DNA of 64,000 nucleotides from Escherichia sp. ESNIH1 (GTDB lineage: Bacteria; Pseudomonadota; Gammaproteobacteria; Enterobacterales; Enterobacteriaceae): positions 620,001 through 684,000 of the forward strand of contig PQKR01000001.1 of the NCBI GenBank assembly GCA_002918705.1. The letters are read 5' to 3'. Under the pieces are notes generated by a model, which saw only the letters and a list, made by a program, of their open reading frames with translations, searched no databases and was not told where the DNA came from. The translations under genes and the position numbers were made by a program. This document shows, in pieces, positions 48,000 to 58,646 of this stretch (position 1 is its first letter; every line of letters begins with the position of its first letter).

Positions 48000-49001
48000 A
48001 TGAAAATCAAGGCCACAATTGAACGCATCCCCGGTGGGATGATGCTAGTCCCGCTGCTGCTCGGTGCGATCTTAAATACTTTAGCACCCGATACCGGTGC
48101 CTATTTCGGTTCATTCACCAAGGGTATGATTTCCGGTACGGTACCGATTCTGGCCGTCTGGTTTTTCTGCATTGGGGCCTCCATTGATTTACGCGCTACC
48201 GGTACGGTATTACGTAAATCCGGAACCCTGGTGCTCACTAAAATTGCCGTCGCATGGCTTGTGGCGATGATTGCCGCCAGCTTTATTCCGGAGCAGGGCA
48301 TTCAGACAGGCTTCTTTGCCGGGATTTCCGTGCTGGCGATTGTCTCCGCGATGGATATGACTAACGGCGGTCTCTATGCCAGCCTGATGAACCAGTACGG
48401 CACTAAAGAGGAGTCCGGGGCGTTCGTTCTGATGTCGCTGGAGTCCGGCCCGCTGATGACTATGGTGATCCTTGGCTCAGCTGGCCTGGCCTCCTTTGAG
48501 CCACACCACTTTATCGGCGCGGTGCTGCCGTTCCTGATCGGCTTTGCGCTGGGTAACCTCGACCACGATCTGAGAGCGTTCTTTAGCAAGGCGACGCCGG
48601 TACTGATCCCATTCTTCGGCTTCGCGCTGGGTAACACCATCAACCTGAAAGTGATTATGGACACTGGCCTGCTGGGTATCGTCCTCGGCGTGGCGGTGAT
48701 TATTATTACCGGTATCCCGCTGATCCTGGCTGACAAGTTTATTGGTGGCGGTAACGGTACGGCAGGTGTCGCGGCCTCGTCAGCGGCGGGTGCGGCAGTC
48801 GCAAACCCGGTCATTATCGCCCAGATCAACCCGGCGTTTGAACCGGTGGCGGCGTCAGCGACGGCGCTGGTAGCAGCAAGCGTGATTGTGACGGCGATTC
48901 TGGTACCGATTATTACGGCACTCTATGCACGACGCTTTGGCGAACCGCAGAGTGCGGTGAGTAGAGAGAAGGCAATAGAAGCAGACTCGTTACATCACTA
49001 A
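48000..49001 (+). CDS. kdgT: 2-keto-3-deoxygluconate permease KdgT
   Basis: 333-aa proton symporter of the KdgT family with about ten helices. [38 protein letters not shown] and [20 protein letters not shown] closely match E. coli KdgT, which sits elsewhere in that genome. No kdgK or kdgA neighbour is present, so it would supply the central Entner-Doudoroff enzymes. It ends 40 bases before convergent yjcZ, with a CCCCTCC/GGAGGGG hairpin (49019-49041) between. Confidence 0.92.
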   Translation: MKIKATIERIPGGMMLVPLLLGAILNTLAPDTGAYFGSFTKGMISGTVPILAVWFFCIGASIDLRATGTVLRKSGTLVLTKIAVAWLVAMIAASFIPEQGIQTGFFAGISVLAIVSAMDMTNGGLYASLMNQYGTKEESGAFVLMSLESGPLMTMVILGSAGLASFEPHHFIGAVLPFLIGFALGNLDHDLRAFFSKATPVLIPFFGFALGNTINLKVIMDTGLLGIVLGVAVIIITGIPLILADKFIGGGNGTAGVAASSAAGAAVANPVIIAQINPAFEPVAASATALVAASVIVTAILVPIITALYARRFGEPQSAVSREKAIEADSLHH

Positions 49002-49041
49002 GCCGCTTTTTCTTTCAGCCCCTCCTGCCAGCCGGGAGGGG

Positions 49042-49926
49042 TTACACGCTCTCCCCGAAGATCTCATCCACCATCGCCGTTGCCAGTCGCGTTGCCGAAC
49101 AGAGTCTCGGCATTCCCAGCGCCACGTTTTGCCAGCTTTGAGTAATAGTCCAGCATATCGGGTGACGATCCGCGTCGCACCAGTCTCCCAGCCAGCCCAG
49201 CATATCTTTATAGTCCATCAGGCCCGGCGTGGTGGGCGTCGTTAACCACTGATGATAGAAGTGACGCGTGGCGGGCGAGGCGTTGATCCCCTGCGCCAGA
49301 AAATCGGCGGCCATAGCCCGGAGATTGTCCTTCAGCAGCGAAGAGGCCTCCGGACTGGTCAGGCGACAGGCGTCGCCGAACGCGCCCCAGCGCAGCTCTT
49401 CAAGGGCGATGTAGCAGCGCCCGGCCATAGACCAGCCGTTGTATTTGCCGGCACGCCAGCGGGTAAAAATCTGCTCGCTGTGCACGCCCGCCTGCACCAT
49501 CAGACCGCGCTGGGTTAAGGCTTTCTCTTTCCACGCAGCGCGCTGGCTGAAGTGCTTATGCAGCTCGGCAATCTGCTCAGGCAAGGCGGCAGACGCGGCG
49601 GGACGGCGCTCGGCATTGTGTTGGAGCATAGCCAGCCGCTGAGTGATGCGCGAGAGGGCAAGCTGGCCCGGATCGAACATGCTTGCCAGCTTTTCGGCCA
49701 GGCCAAGGCGCAGGGCGTCGTTCTCAGTAAAGACGCCGGCCATAGCCCACGGACGCAGCTGCGTCTGGTTCATGATCTCCTGCGTCAGGCGATCGCGTAA
49801 CAGCTGCTGCTGCGGCACGATCTGCGCCTGGCGGGGAGCATCAATGCCCAGCACCAGATCGACGATAAACTTCGGATGGATACACTCCAGCGTACTTCCG
49901 GGTCCGTCCAGTAGTCGATTTTTCAT
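49042..49926 (-). CDS. yjcZ: YjcZ, partner protein of the dynamin-like CrfC
   Basis: 294-aa cytoplasmic protein. MKNRLLDGPGSTLECIHPKF and HKHFSQRAAWKEKALTQRGL are nearly identical to E. coli YjcZ. The gene starts two bases after the crfC stop, so both are expressed together. Biochemical function is not established; overexpression in E. coli affects motility and biofilm phenotypes. Confidence 0.93.
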   Translation of the reverse strand: MKNRLLDGPGSTLECIHPKFIVDLVLGIDAPRQAQIVPQQQLLRDRLTQEIMNQTQLRPWAMAGVFTENDALRLGLAEKLASMFDPGQLALSRITQRLAMLQHNAERRPAASAALPEQIAELHKHFSQRAAWKEKALTQRGLMVQAGVHSEQIFTRWRAGKYNGWSMAGRCYIALEELRWGAFGDACRLTSPEASSLLKDNLRAMAADFLAQGINASPATRHFYHQWLTTPTTPGLMDYKDMLGWLGDWCDADRHPICWTITQSWQNVALGMPRLCSATRLATAMVDEIFGESV

Positions 49927-49928
49927 GG

Positions 49929-52274
49929 TTAGTCTGCCGCGAATAGGGTTTGAATATCATCGCGTAACAGGCGGGCATCCTCATGGATCCATGTCGCCGT
50001 CGTCATACACTGCTTCAGGTGCTGACGAAGCGCCATTACCGATGACGCATTCTGCTGGCGGATCGCCAGACTGTCACGCAGGCTCTCCTGCAGTCCGGAA
50101 AGACTCAGCGAAAATTCGGCAAAGAAGGTGGCCATCCCCGCCGTAACTGAAACATCGACCTGTGCCGCCAAAGCTTTACGAATTTGTGCACAAAAATGCG
50201 CAACATGGGCGATCAAATTCTTATGCAGCAGTGAAACATCGATAACATAACGCGTACGGGTGACCACATAGTCATTCCACCCCCAGCCGGGATTGTTGAG
50301 CCAGCGGGACATCGACTCGCGTACACCGCTAACGCGCGACTGCCCGACCGGCAGATCCTCAGAGGCAATAGCATCAACAAAAAGCTGGCGCGTATTAAAG
50401 TTCAGGGTGCTGGCCTGGAATGCGGGCAGGCTGATGCGCGCCCGGAACCCGGTATGGCTGAGCTCCTCTTTAATGCGCGTTTCGATAGGACGCATGGCAT
50501 CATGCAGGGAGCGGGTCAGGGTATTCTCCAGCTGGTCAAAACGCAGCGCCAGTTCACGGCCAATTCTCTCCTGTGCCGCCAGCAGGATCACTTCGCAGGC
50601 GGAGCGGATTTTGCTCAGCACGATCTGCGCCTGCCCCTCCTCCTCCAGCACCAGCTTGCCTGGACCAAACTCCTCGTCCTGATGGAGGCTGGCAAAGCTC
50701 AGGTTGGCCATCTCCATCAGCGTGCCATCTTTAAAATAGCTGTCGATCGCGCTAATGATATCGGCCTGCTGACCGTTGATGAAAACGTCCGCCGCGGCCA
50801 GCGCCTCGTCAACCTCATGGTTAACTTCATCGCTTACCCGCTCCTGACAGCTTTTCAGCAGGGTCATATCCTCTTCGAGACGGGCAATATTGTGCTCAAG
50901 CTTCTCAAACGCCACGGTCAGGCTCTGATAGCGGAAATCAAGATACTCGCTGGCGCTGTGTGAGTAGTTTAAGAGCTTATGGGATGCCGAACGCAGGGCG
51001 TAGAGCGAGGCGTTGGCATGGGCGGCGTGGAGCAGCTTGCGGATCGGCTGCTCAAACAGCGAATCCTCCCACAGCAGCTCCGCCGCATGATGAATGTGGG
51101 CGATGTCGTCGAGATCCGCCAGCCGCCAGCGACGGCCTAACGCCTCTTCGGCAAAGTCCTGCACCCACGGCTGCTCATCGGGTTCGGGCAGCTTGCCGCG
51201 CAGGTTCAGCTCATGGCGGGCGCGGTTCGCCAGGTAGCCCCACATTGAGGAGACCGGAAAGATCTGCCCCGGGTTGATATTGCCTTTCATCAGCGTCCCG
51301 GCGATCAGCGCCCGGACCTGATCTTCATCGTCGCTGTTACGATCCTTCTGATCGAATTTATTCACCAGCGCATAGAGCGGTACCGATTTGCCTACCGCCG
51401 CGATCGCCTGGCGAACCTCTTCATCCGAGATAGATTTAAGCTGGGTATAGTCGAGCACTGCCAATACTGCCGAAGCCCGCGCCAGCTGTTCGTTTAGCAT
51501 CTGCTGCAGATGGGGCTGCCCGGCCTCGTTTGGTCCGGGAGTATCCAGCAGCGTCAGCTGGCCCATATTGTTCTCCAGCCCGGCGAGGTGTACAAACTCA
51601 ACCTCAATCACGGGAATATGCTCAATGGCGGTATAGGCGGAGAAGGGAAAATCGACCTCCAGCGCTTTTGACAGGCGCACCAGATCGTTCAGGCTCTTCA
51701 GACAGTGGAAAATGGGCTGCGCGCCCAGATAGTGTTTATCAAAGGCATCGCCCTGCTGGATACGTTCCAGCAGCGTCGTCATATCTTTGTCGATCTCCAG
51801 CTTTTGCGCCAGTCGCTCGCGATCGACGTTAAATAGCCGCGTCTGAAGCTGCTGGGTCAGCGCGTCGATCGGCCCAACGTGGGAAAAGTGCAGCACCGGC
51901 TCTTTCTGTCCCGGCGTGTGGCGAATAAGGGTCGGCAGGGCCGTCATTGGCCGATTACGGTTGGGTAACACCTCGGTACCGACAATGGCGTTAATCGTCG
52001 TCGATTTTCCCGCCTTCATCGTGCCGACAATCGCCAGCACCATCTCCAGACGGGTAATTTTCCGCAGCTCGTTATCCAGGGTGGCGTACTGAGCCTCCAC
52101 GCCCCGGGCGCTAAAATGCAGCGGCAGCACGTTGGTCGTGCCTCTATCCCCGGCAGACAATGACTCATCCAGCGTTGCCATAGGTATGGCCTGCACCGAC
52201 TGAAGATTATGCAGTGAAAGCTGTAACAGCCTCTCGGCTTCTTGGCTCAATTCGAAAATTGTCTGTGTGTGCAT
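49929..52274 (-). CDS. crfC: Dynamin-like clamp-binding protein CrfC
   Basis: 781-aa (E. coli 742) dynamin-type GTPase that binds the DNA polymerase clamp and helps nascent-DNA colocalisation and nucleoid partition. In E. coli the N terminus carries the clamp-binding motif; here it reads MHTQTIFELSQEAERLLQLS. The P-loop GTMKAGKST is at 84-92, with DTPGPNEAGQPH and NKFDQKDRNSDD as G3 and G4. The C-terminal half is helical stalk. Length excess comes mainly from insertions in the stalk (after about residue 480). First gene of crfC-yjcZ. Confidence 0.95.
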   Translation of the reverse strand: MHTQTIFELSQEAERLLQLSLHNLQSVQAIPMATLDESLSAGDRGTTNVLPLHFSARGVEAQYATLDNELRKITRLEMVLAIVGTMKAGKSTTINAIVGTEVLPNRNRPMTALPTLIRHTPGQKEPVLHFSHVGPIDALTQQLQTRLFNVDRERLAQKLEIDKDMTTLLERIQQGDAFDKHYLGAQPIFHCLKSLNDLVRLSKALEVDFPFSAYTAIEHIPVIEVEFVHLAGLENNMGQLTLLDTPGPNEAGQPHLQQMLNEQLARASAVLAVLDYTQLKSISDEEVRQAIAAVGKSVPLYALVNKFDQKDRNSDDEDQVRALIAGTLMKGNINPGQIFPVSSMWGYLANRARHELNLRGKLPEPDEQPWVQDFAEEALGRRWRLADLDDIAHIHHAAELLWEDSLFEQPIRKLLHAAHANASLYALRSASHKLLNYSHSASEYLDFRYQSLTVAFEKLEHNIARLEEDMTLLKSCQERVSDEVNHEVDEALAAADVFINGQQADIISAIDSYFKDGTLMEMANLSFASLHQDEEFGPGKLVLEEEGQAQIVLSKIRSACEVILLAAQERIGRELALRFDQLENTLTRSLHDAMRPIETRIKEELSHTGFRARISLPAFQASTLNFNTRQLFVDAIASEDLPVGQSRVSGVRESMSRWLNNPGWGWNDYVVTRTRYVIDVSLLHKNLIAHVAHFCAQIRKALAAQVDVSVTAGMATFFAEFSLSLSGLQESLRDSLAIRQQNASSVMALRQHLKQCMTTATWIHEDARLLRDDIQTLFAAD

Positions 52275-52884
52275 GATGAAAGTCTTTCCTTAACGCAAAT
52301 TTTTCTTACTTTTATTTAGCCGTGCTATTTATTTAGTAAAGTTTCGGCTTTTATAATTACGTGTGGAAAATATCTAAAAAAGATAATCGCCTGATGACGC
52401 TCAGGAAAATAAATATTTTTGTCTCAACTCATCGACAGATCTTTCGTTCCGGACCAAGAAGCCAGAGCGATTAGAGAGCGTAGCGCATTTTTATGTACAA
52501 CCAGGATATATCTTCGTATATTTACCCACCTAATTTGGGGGGAAGAAACCCCCTTCGGCAGAGGAGTTAGCGGGTGCAAGATGCCGTCGCGAATAACGCT
52601 CTGTGCTTCATCTCACCATATCTGAATTGGTGAAAAGTGGCAATTTCCCCCGAAAAATATTCTAAATATCATACATAAACCTATTCCTTCTGCGTCATAC
52701 CGCTAGCATCGCTTACGGTTGTGACAGGTTGTGTCAAGCCTGCACATTTTTCTCTGCCTTGAGATAAAAATAATAGCACCGACAACTGTAAGGTATTAGT
52801 GTATAATCCCCCCTTTTCTCGGCCTATTGCCGAGCTTTTTGCGGGCCGTGCGTCCGCGTTGCCAGACCTTGCGAGGATCGTACC
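52275..52884. promoter_or_regulatory. Intergenic control region between crfC and phnA
   Basis: 610 bases with no convincing gene; a 68-codon frame at 52419 has no family features. For phnA a TATAAT is at 52802-52807. A compact hairpin CTCGGC-CTATT-GCCGAG then CTTTTT at 52818-52840 would sit at the very 5' end of that transcript. It is likely a stabilising stem or, if transcription starts further upstream, an attenuator. The crfC promoter was not resolved. Confidence 0.5.
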
Positions 52885-53220
52885 ATGTCACTTCCCCACT
52901 GCCCGAAATGCCACTCTGAGTACACCTATGAAGATAACGGCCTGCTCATCTGTCCGGAGTGCGCTTATGAATGGACTGAAAGCGAAGCCACAGCCGAGGC
53001 CGATCAATTAATCGTCAAAGATGCTAACGGTAATCTGCTGGCGGAGGGCGACAGCGTCACGGTAATTAAGGATCTCAAGGTTAAAGGCAGCTCCTCAATG
53101 CTGAAGATCGGCACAAAGGTTAAAAATATTCGCCTCGTCGAGGGCGATCATAATATCGATTGCAAAATCGACGGCTTTGGCCCGATGAAGCTTAAATCAG
53201 AATTCGTTAAAAAGAATTAA
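52885..53220 (+). CDS. yjdM: Zinc-ribbon protein PhnA (YjdM)
   Basis: 111-aa protein almost identical to E. coli YjdM. The N-terminal zinc ribbon (CPKCHSEY ... CPECAYEW) is followed by a small beta domain ([20 protein letters not shown]). Despite the name PhnA it is not needed for phosphonate use and its role is not established. It sits at the old head of the phn region; the next sequence is a broken phnH. Confidence 0.95.
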   Translation: MSLPHCPKCHSEYTYEDNGLLICPECAYEWTESEATAEADQLIVKDANGNLLAEGDSVTVIKDLKVKGSSSMLKIGTKVKNIRLVEGDHNIDCKIDGFGPMKLKSEFVKKN

Positions 53221-53338
53221 CGTCCGACGCCCCATTTTTAGACAGCGCTGGCACCCTCTTCATTATTCGGTAACGGTAACTTAACTCATATGTCACACTC
53301 AGCGGCCAGGATAGGACGATTCTAACCGGAGGTCGTCC

Positions 53339-53707
53339 ATGCAGGGTGCTCAACACCATTTTCGCCGTCTATCTAAAGCCATGAGTGAGCCGGGGGTTAT
53401 TGTTACCTTCAGCCCGCTTAACGATGAGTGCCAGCCGCTCGATCTCGCTAACGTCCTGCTGACGTTAACCGCCAGCAGCCGCGCCCCGTTGATTTTACAG
53501 GTTGCCAGCCTGAGCGGCGGACGTATGCTGCGCCTGACCGGCAACGGCATCGCCGATGAGCGGATGGTGGCGCCCCAGCTGCCGGAACGCATCGTTCATG
53601 AGCTTAGCGAACGTCTGCCCCCCTTCTCGCCGGATGTCGATCTGCTCCTGACCTGCGGCGAACGTCTGATGGCTATTCCCCGCTCGACCCATGTCGAAGT
53701 GCGCTGA
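53339..53707 (+). pseudogene. phnH: Internally deleted phnH, remnant of the C-P lyase operon
   Basis: PhnH is a subunit of the C-P lyase core complex (about 194 aa). Here a 122-codon frame joins the N-terminal region ([29 protein letters not shown]) directly to the C-terminal third ([20 protein letters not shown], then [18 protein letters not shown]). About 70 middle residues and the first few are missing. No other phn structural gene is present on either side. The frame is open, with GGAGGTCGTCC before the ATG, but the protein cannot form a normal PhnH fold. Confidence 0.85.
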
Positions 53708-55990
53708 TTAGCGCTTCTGCGCCTTGCGCAGCGCCTGAGCCAGCTGGGCGCGGGTAAAGGGTTTACGCAGCAGCTCAACGTCCGGCAGAGCGGGGTTGTC
53801 TGTCGGACGCAGATCCTGGCCGCTGGTCAGCAGCAGCGCCAGTTCAGGATAGTGCTGGCGGGCATACTGCACGACCTCCGCACCGCTCAGCCTGCCCGGC
53901 AGCATCAGATCGCTTAGCAGAACGTCAATATCCGGCGCGGCGGCCAGCAGCGCCAGGGCCTGCTCGCTGTTTTCCGCCTCCAGCGTCAGGTAGCCAAGCT
54001 GGTGTAGCTGCTCGCACAGCGTTTGGCGTACGTCGGCTTCATCTTCAAGAACCAGAATAAGGCGGTCGGTGCTATCACCCTCGGGCATAGATTCAGGCTC
54101 GCTCACGTCGGGAGCCTGTCCCAATGCGCGCGGCAGATGCAGCCGCACCGTCGTCCCCTGCCCCGGCGCGCTCTCAATCTCTACCCGTCCGCCCGACTGG
54201 CGGATAAACCCATAGACCATCGATAGCCCAAGGCCGCTACCGCTGCCGGTCTGCTTGGTGGTAAAGAAGGGTTCAAACACCTGGGCTTTTACCGCCTGCG
54301 ACATGCCGCAGCCGTGGTCGGACACCTCCAGCGCCACCATATCCTGGCGACGTCCATCGCTACGCGTGACCCGCTGGTTCCAGGTACGGATACGGATAAC
54401 GCCGCTCCGCCCCTCCATCGCGTCGCGGGCGTTCATCACCAGGTTGATCAGGGCGTTCTCCAGCTGTCCGACGTCGATCCACGCCGCCCAGGCTGGGCTT
54501 TGCGCTTCAATCTCCAGCGTCAGGGTCGCAGGCAGAGAGTGGCGCAGCAGTTCGTTCAGGTTTTCCAGCAGAGGCTGCATCGCCACCGCCTGCGGGTGCA
54601 GGGACTGCTTGCGAGAAAACGCCAGCAGACGCTGGGTGAGCATCGCCCCGCGCTCGGCGGCCTTCAGCGCCCGGCTGATGCGGGTCGCATCCGGCGAACC
54701 GGGGCTGACCAGCTCCAGGCTACCGATAATCACTGCCAGCAGGTTATTAAAATCGTGCGCCAGACCACCCGTCAGCTGCCCCACCGCTTTCATCTTCTGG
54801 CTGTGCAGCAGCGCCTCCTCCAGCCCCTGTCGTTCGGTGCGGTCAATCTCCATCTGGGTGGTCTTCTCCCGCAGCAGCCGGGACGTGTGCTCCAGCGAGG
54901 CGGTGTTGCGGGCAAAGACGTTAAACGCACGCGCCAGCTCCCCCAGCTCATCCCGCCGCTGCAGCGCCGGAACCGAAACGTCCTGCTCACCGCGCGCCAG
55001 CCGGGTCATCGCCCGGGAGATAGCGGTTAGATTTGATCCAAGATTCTGATAGATATACCAGCCCGCAAAGCCGGTGATCACCAGGGCCAGCAGCGCGAAG
55101 GCAATAATAAACAGGATGATGGATTTCAGCTCGCGGTGGCTCTGATCGGTACGCTGCTGCGACACGTCCACAACGCGCTCAACGTACTGGTTAATATCCG
55201 TATTCAAAAAGGCCACCAGCGCCTTGATATGGTACATGTACCAGCTGATCGCCAGATCGCTCTCCTCAAGCTGTAAAGAGAGCGGCCCGAGCTTGCGCAG
55301 CTCGGCGGTAAAGTCGCTCAGTATGGTGTTGATGACGGGCTGGCTGGCGCGGGCTGGCAGCTGCATCACAATCATATCCAGCGCCGCCACCGTTGGACGC
55401 GGTGAAGGGGTCTGAATAGCCGCGCTGATTAAACGGTCCATCTCATCCAGCAACCGGGCATCCGGCACGCTGCCGCCGTCGCGCAGATTGATGCGCTGGA
55501 TCTGACGCAGATAGCTCTGGTTTTGATAAAGCGAGCTGAGCAGCGCGTTACGCTGCAGATGGCGGCGGTGTCCCCGCTCCAGCATCTGCGTTGCGCTGTG
55601 CTGTAGCTCGTTGCTGCGTTGAATGATGCGTTCTACCAGCTGCTGCTCGCTTTGCGCCAGCGGCGCGTGGGCCAGCTGCTCCAGCGAGCGCCGCAGGGCC
55701 GCCTGGGTCGCCTTCAGCCGCTCGGCTTCGCCTTGATACTCCAGCGCACCCACCACCTGCGATAGCCTGACTGCCGCCGTGGCGACGTTCGCCGTATCCC
55801 GCGCAAGGTTCATGCTGCCGGTCATATCGTCCAGCGTCTGCTGTTGCACCTGCTCCTGGAGCTGGCTGGCGTGGCGAAACCCCAGCACCGCCGCCCCGCT
55901 GACCATCAGCGTTACTACCATCACCAGCAGGTTAAAGATGAGCAGGCGCCCGCGCGCGCTGGCGAAAAAGTGACTTCCTTGCTGCGGCAT
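53708..55990 (-). CDS. Hybrid sensor histidine kinase (TorS-like architecture)
   Basis: 760 aa. Helix at about 16-38, a long all-helical periplasmic domain (about 39-288), a second helix (289-314), HAMP (about 312-365), then HisKA with GGLAHDFNN (phospho-His H412). HATPase follows (NLVMNARDAM, GSGLGLSMVYGF) and a C-terminal receiver (D694 in LLSDLMLPG, K743). There is no HPt domain. The ATG at 55990 has GGAGCG upstream. It is divergent from a sugar ABC operon. With the response regulator at 62215 it brackets that operon, so it probably senses the sugar or its binding protein. Confidence 0.88.
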   Translation of the reverse strand: MPQQGSHFFASARGRLLIFNLLVMVVTLMVSGAAVLGFRHASQLQEQVQQQTLDDMTGSMNLARDTANVATAAVRLSQVVGALEYQGEAERLKATQAALRRSLEQLAHAPLAQSEQQLVERIIQRSNELQHSATQMLERGHRRHLQRNALLSSLYQNQSYLRQIQRINLRDGGSVPDARLLDEMDRLISAAIQTPSPRPTVAALDMIVMQLPARASQPVINTILSDFTAELRKLGPLSLQLEESDLAISWYMYHIKALVAFLNTDINQYVERVVDVSQQRTDQSHRELKSIILFIIAFALLALVITGFAGWYIYQNLGSNLTAISRAMTRLARGEQDVSVPALQRRDELGELARAFNVFARNTASLEHTSRLLREKTTQMEIDRTERQGLEEALLHSQKMKAVGQLTGGLAHDFNNLLAVIIGSLELVSPGSPDATRISRALKAAERGAMLTQRLLAFSRKQSLHPQAVAMQPLLENLNELLRHSLPATLTLEIEAQSPAWAAWIDVGQLENALINLVMNARDAMEGRSGVIRIRTWNQRVTRSDGRRQDMVALEVSDHGCGMSQAVKAQVFEPFFTTKQTGSGSGLGLSMVYGFIRQSGGRVEIESAPGQGTTVRLHLPRALGQAPDVSEPESMPEGDSTDRLILVLEDEADVRQTLCEQLHQLGYLTLEAENSEQALALLAAAPDIDVLLSDLMLPGRLSGAEVVQYARQHYPELALLLTSGQDLRPTDNPALPDVELLRKPFTRAQLAQALRKAQKR

Positions 55991-56104
55991 ATCACGCTCC
56001 GGGAAGAAAAATCACAATATGACAAATATGAACGGCTTCTGACATTTTGCGTTTACGTTCCTGTGATGGAGTGCTGATATCGCCCACCCCGCAGGAGATC
56101 CGCC

Positions 56105-57616
56105 ATGAGCAGGACACCGGTACTGGAAATGCGCAACATTGCCAAAGCCTTTGGCAAATTCTATGCGCTCAAGGGTGTGGATCTGACGGTCTGGCCCGGT
56201 GAGATCCATGCCTTGATGGGAGAGAACGGCGCGGGTAAAAGCACGCTGATGAAAATCCTCGCCGGCGCCTACACCGCCACCAGCGGGGAGATCCTGATCG
56301 ACGGCCAGCCCTACAGCATTAAAGGCCCGAAGGATGCCCTCTCTGCCGGTATTACCCTGATCTACCAGGAGATGCAGCTCGCCCCGAACCTCACCGTCGC
56401 TGAGAACATTTTCCTCGGCAGCGAGCTGTCCAACGGCGGGCTGGTAAGGCGTAAAGAGATGGTTACCCAGGCGCAAAGCGTTATTAACCGCCTCGGGGCG
56501 CAGTTTAAGGCCAGCGATCTGGTGATGAAGCTGACCATTGCCGAGCAGCAGCAGGTCGAGATCGCCCGGGCCTTGCACCGCAATAGCCGCGTGCTGGTGA
56601 TGGATGAACCCACCGCCGCCCTCTCCTCCCGGGAGACCCATCGCCTGTTTGAGCTGATCCTGCGCCTGCGCGACGAGGGCATGGCGATTATCTATATCAG
56701 CCACCGCATGGCCGAGGTCTATGAGCTTTCTGACCGCGTCAGCGTCCTGCGTGACGGGCAGTATGTCGGCAGCCTGATGCGCGACAAGCTGAACGCTGCC
56801 GAGCTGGTGCGCATGATGGTGGGCCGCCCGCTCAGCGACCTGTTTAACAAAGAGCGCGACATCCCCCCCGGTGAAACCCGCCTCAACGTGCAGAACCTGA
56901 CCGACGGCGGCAAAATCCATCCTGTCAGCCTGCACGTCCGTGCCGGAGAGATCGTTGGCCTCGCGGGGCTGGTAGGGGCTGGTCGTTCAGAGCTGGCGCA
57001 GCTGATCTTTGGCGTGCGCCGCGCCACCGGTGGCGTCATTGAGATTGACGGCGAGCCGGTGGTGATCCACTCCCCGCGTACCGCTATCGATTTAGGCATT
57101 GGTTTTCTCACCGAGAACCGTAAAGAGCAGGGGCTATTTCTCGAGCTGGCCGCCGCCGAAAATATCACTATGGCGACGCTGGAGCGCGATGCGAACTACG
57201 GCATGCTGGATCGTAAAAAGGCCCAGGCTATCTCCGACGATGCTATTCAACTGCTGCAGATCCGCGTTCCCCACGCCCAGGTTCGGGCGGGAGGCCTCTC
57301 CGGCGGCAACCAGCAGAAGCTGCTGATCTCCCGCTGGGTCGCCATTAATCCGCGCATTCTGATCCTCGACGAGCCAACGCGCGGCGTCGACGTCGGAGCG
57401 AAAAGCGAGATCTACCGCATCATGAACCAGATGGCGCACAAAGGCGTGGCGATCCTAATGATCTCCAGCGAGCTGCCGGAGGTGGTTGGCATGAGCGACC
57501 GCGTATACGTAATGCATGAAGGCACTATTGCCGGCGAGCTGCAGGGCGAAGAGATCACTCAGGAAAACATAATGACGCTGGCAACCGGCGTTGATGAGGC
57601 GGTACATCATGGCTAA
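56105..57616 (+). CDS. Sugar ABC transporter ATP-binding protein (RbsA/AlsA type)
   Basis: 503 aa with two fused ABC domains, the CUT2 sugar-importer arrangement. The first has Walker [13 protein letters not shown], signature-like [15 protein letters not shown] and Walker [12 protein letters not shown]. The second has a degenerate Walker A ([10 protein letters not shown]) but intact signature [13 protein letters not shown] and [11 protein letters not shown], as in RbsA. GCAGGAGATCC precedes the ATG. First gene of the sugar operon; its end overlaps the permease gene. Confidence 0.95.
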   Translation: MSRTPVLEMRNIAKAFGKFYALKGVDLTVWPGEIHALMGENGAGKSTLMKILAGAYTATSGEILIDGQPYSIKGPKDALSAGITLIYQEMQLAPNLTVAENIFLGSELSNGGLVRRKEMVTQAQSVINRLGAQFKASDLVMKLTIAEQQQVEIARALHRNSRVLVMDEPTAALSSRETHRLFELILRLRDEGMAIIYISHRMAEVYELSDRVSVLRDGQYVGSLMRDKLNAAELVRMMVGRPLSDLFNKERDIPPGETRLNVQNLTDGGKIHPVSLHVRAGEIVGLAGLVGAGRSELAQLIFGVRRATGGVIEIDGEPVVIHSPRTAIDLGIGFLTENRKEQGLFLELAAAENITMATLERDANYGMLDRKKAQAISDDAIQLLQIRVPHAQVRAGGLSGGNQQKLLISRWVAINPRILILDEPTRGVDVGAKSEIYRIMNQMAHKGVAILMISSELPEVVGMSDRVYVMHEGTIAGELQGEEITQENIMTLATGVDEAVHHG

Positions 57617-58616
57617 AAAAGAGACCTTAGCACCTACCCCGCAGCAGGTCGCAAAATCGGCATCGGCGAAAAAGATGCTGATGGGCGATCTGATGCAAAC
57701 GGTCGGGATCCTGCCGATCCTGATCCTTATCGTTGCCGTTTTTGGTTTTATCGCACCTAACTTCTTTACCGAGAGTAACCTGCTCAATATTACCCGTCAG
57801 GCGTCAATCAATATTGTGCTGGCGGCGGGCATGACCTTCATTATCTTAACCGGCGGCATTGACCTGTCGGTCGGCTCGATACTGGGCACCACCGCCGTGG
57901 CAGCGATGGTGGTCTCGCTGATCCCGGAGCTGTCGATGCTGTCGATCCCGGCGGCGCTGATGCTCGGCCTGGTGCTGGGGCTGTTTAACGGCGCGCTGGT
58001 GGCCTTTGCCGGGCTGCCGCCGTTTATTGTCACCCTCGGAACCTATACCGCCCTGCGCGGCGCGGCCTACCTGCTGGCGGACGGCACCACGGTGATCAAC
58101 TCCAGTATTAGCTTCGAGTGGATCGGCAATAACTATCTCGGGCCGATCCCGTGGCTGGTGGTGATCGCCCTGGTAGTCATTGCGGTGTGCTGGTTTATTC
58201 TGCGCCGCACCACCCTTGGGGTTCACATCTACGCCGTCGGCGGCAACATGCAGGCGGCGCGCCTGACCGGGATCAAGGTGTGGCTGGTGCTGCTCTTCGT
58301 CTACGGCATGAGCGGCCTGCTCTCCGGCCTCGGCGGGGTGATGAGCGCCTCGCGCCTCTACAGCGCCAACGGCAACCTCGGCACAGGCTACGAGCTGGAC
58401 GCCATCGCGGCGGTGATCCTCGGCGGCACCAGCTTTGTCGGCGGCATCGGCACCATCACCGGTACGCTGGTGGGGGCGCTGATTATCGCCACTCTCAACA
58501 ACGGCATGACGCTGATGGGCGTCTCCTACTTCTGGCAGCTGGTGATCAAAGGGGCGGTGATCATCATTGCGGTGCTAATCGATAAATACCGTACCCGTCA
58601 CCATCAAAGTGCATAA
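57609..58616 (+). CDS. Sugar ABC transporter permease (RbsC type)
   Basis: 335-aa membrane component with about ten hydrophobic segments. [40 protein letters not shown] and [20 protein letters not shown] are CUT2 permease signatures. The ATG at 57609 overlaps the ATPase stop (ATGGCTAA), which implies coupled translation; an earlier ATG at 57591 lacks a good site. Confidence 0.95.
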   Translation: MAKKETLAPTPQQVAKSASAKKMLMGDLMQTVGILPILILIVAVFGFIAPNFFTESNLLNITRQASINIVLAAGMTFIILTGGIDLSVGSILGTTAVAAMVVSLIPELSMLSIPAALMLGLVLGLFNGALVAFAGLPPFIVTLGTYTALRGAAYLLADGTTVINSSISFEWIGNNYLGPIPWLVVIALVVIAVCWFILRRTTLGVHIYAVGGNMQAARLTGIKVWLVLLFVYGMSGLLSGLGGVMSASRLYSANGNLGTGYELDAIAAVILGGTSFVGGIGTITGTLVGALIIATLNNGMTLMGVSYFWQLVIKGAVIIIAVLIDKYRTRHHQSA

Positions 58617-58646
58617 CAACAATACCCTACACATAAGGAACAGAAT

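Noticed and set aside
52474..52495. Similarity of GAGAGCGTAGCGCAT... to 38103-38122
   Set aside because: Only about 20 bases with gaps; too short to claim a shared element.
52419..52625. 68-codon open frame between crfC and phnA
   Set aside because: No ribosome-binding site, no recognisable family, and biased composition; treated as intergenic.
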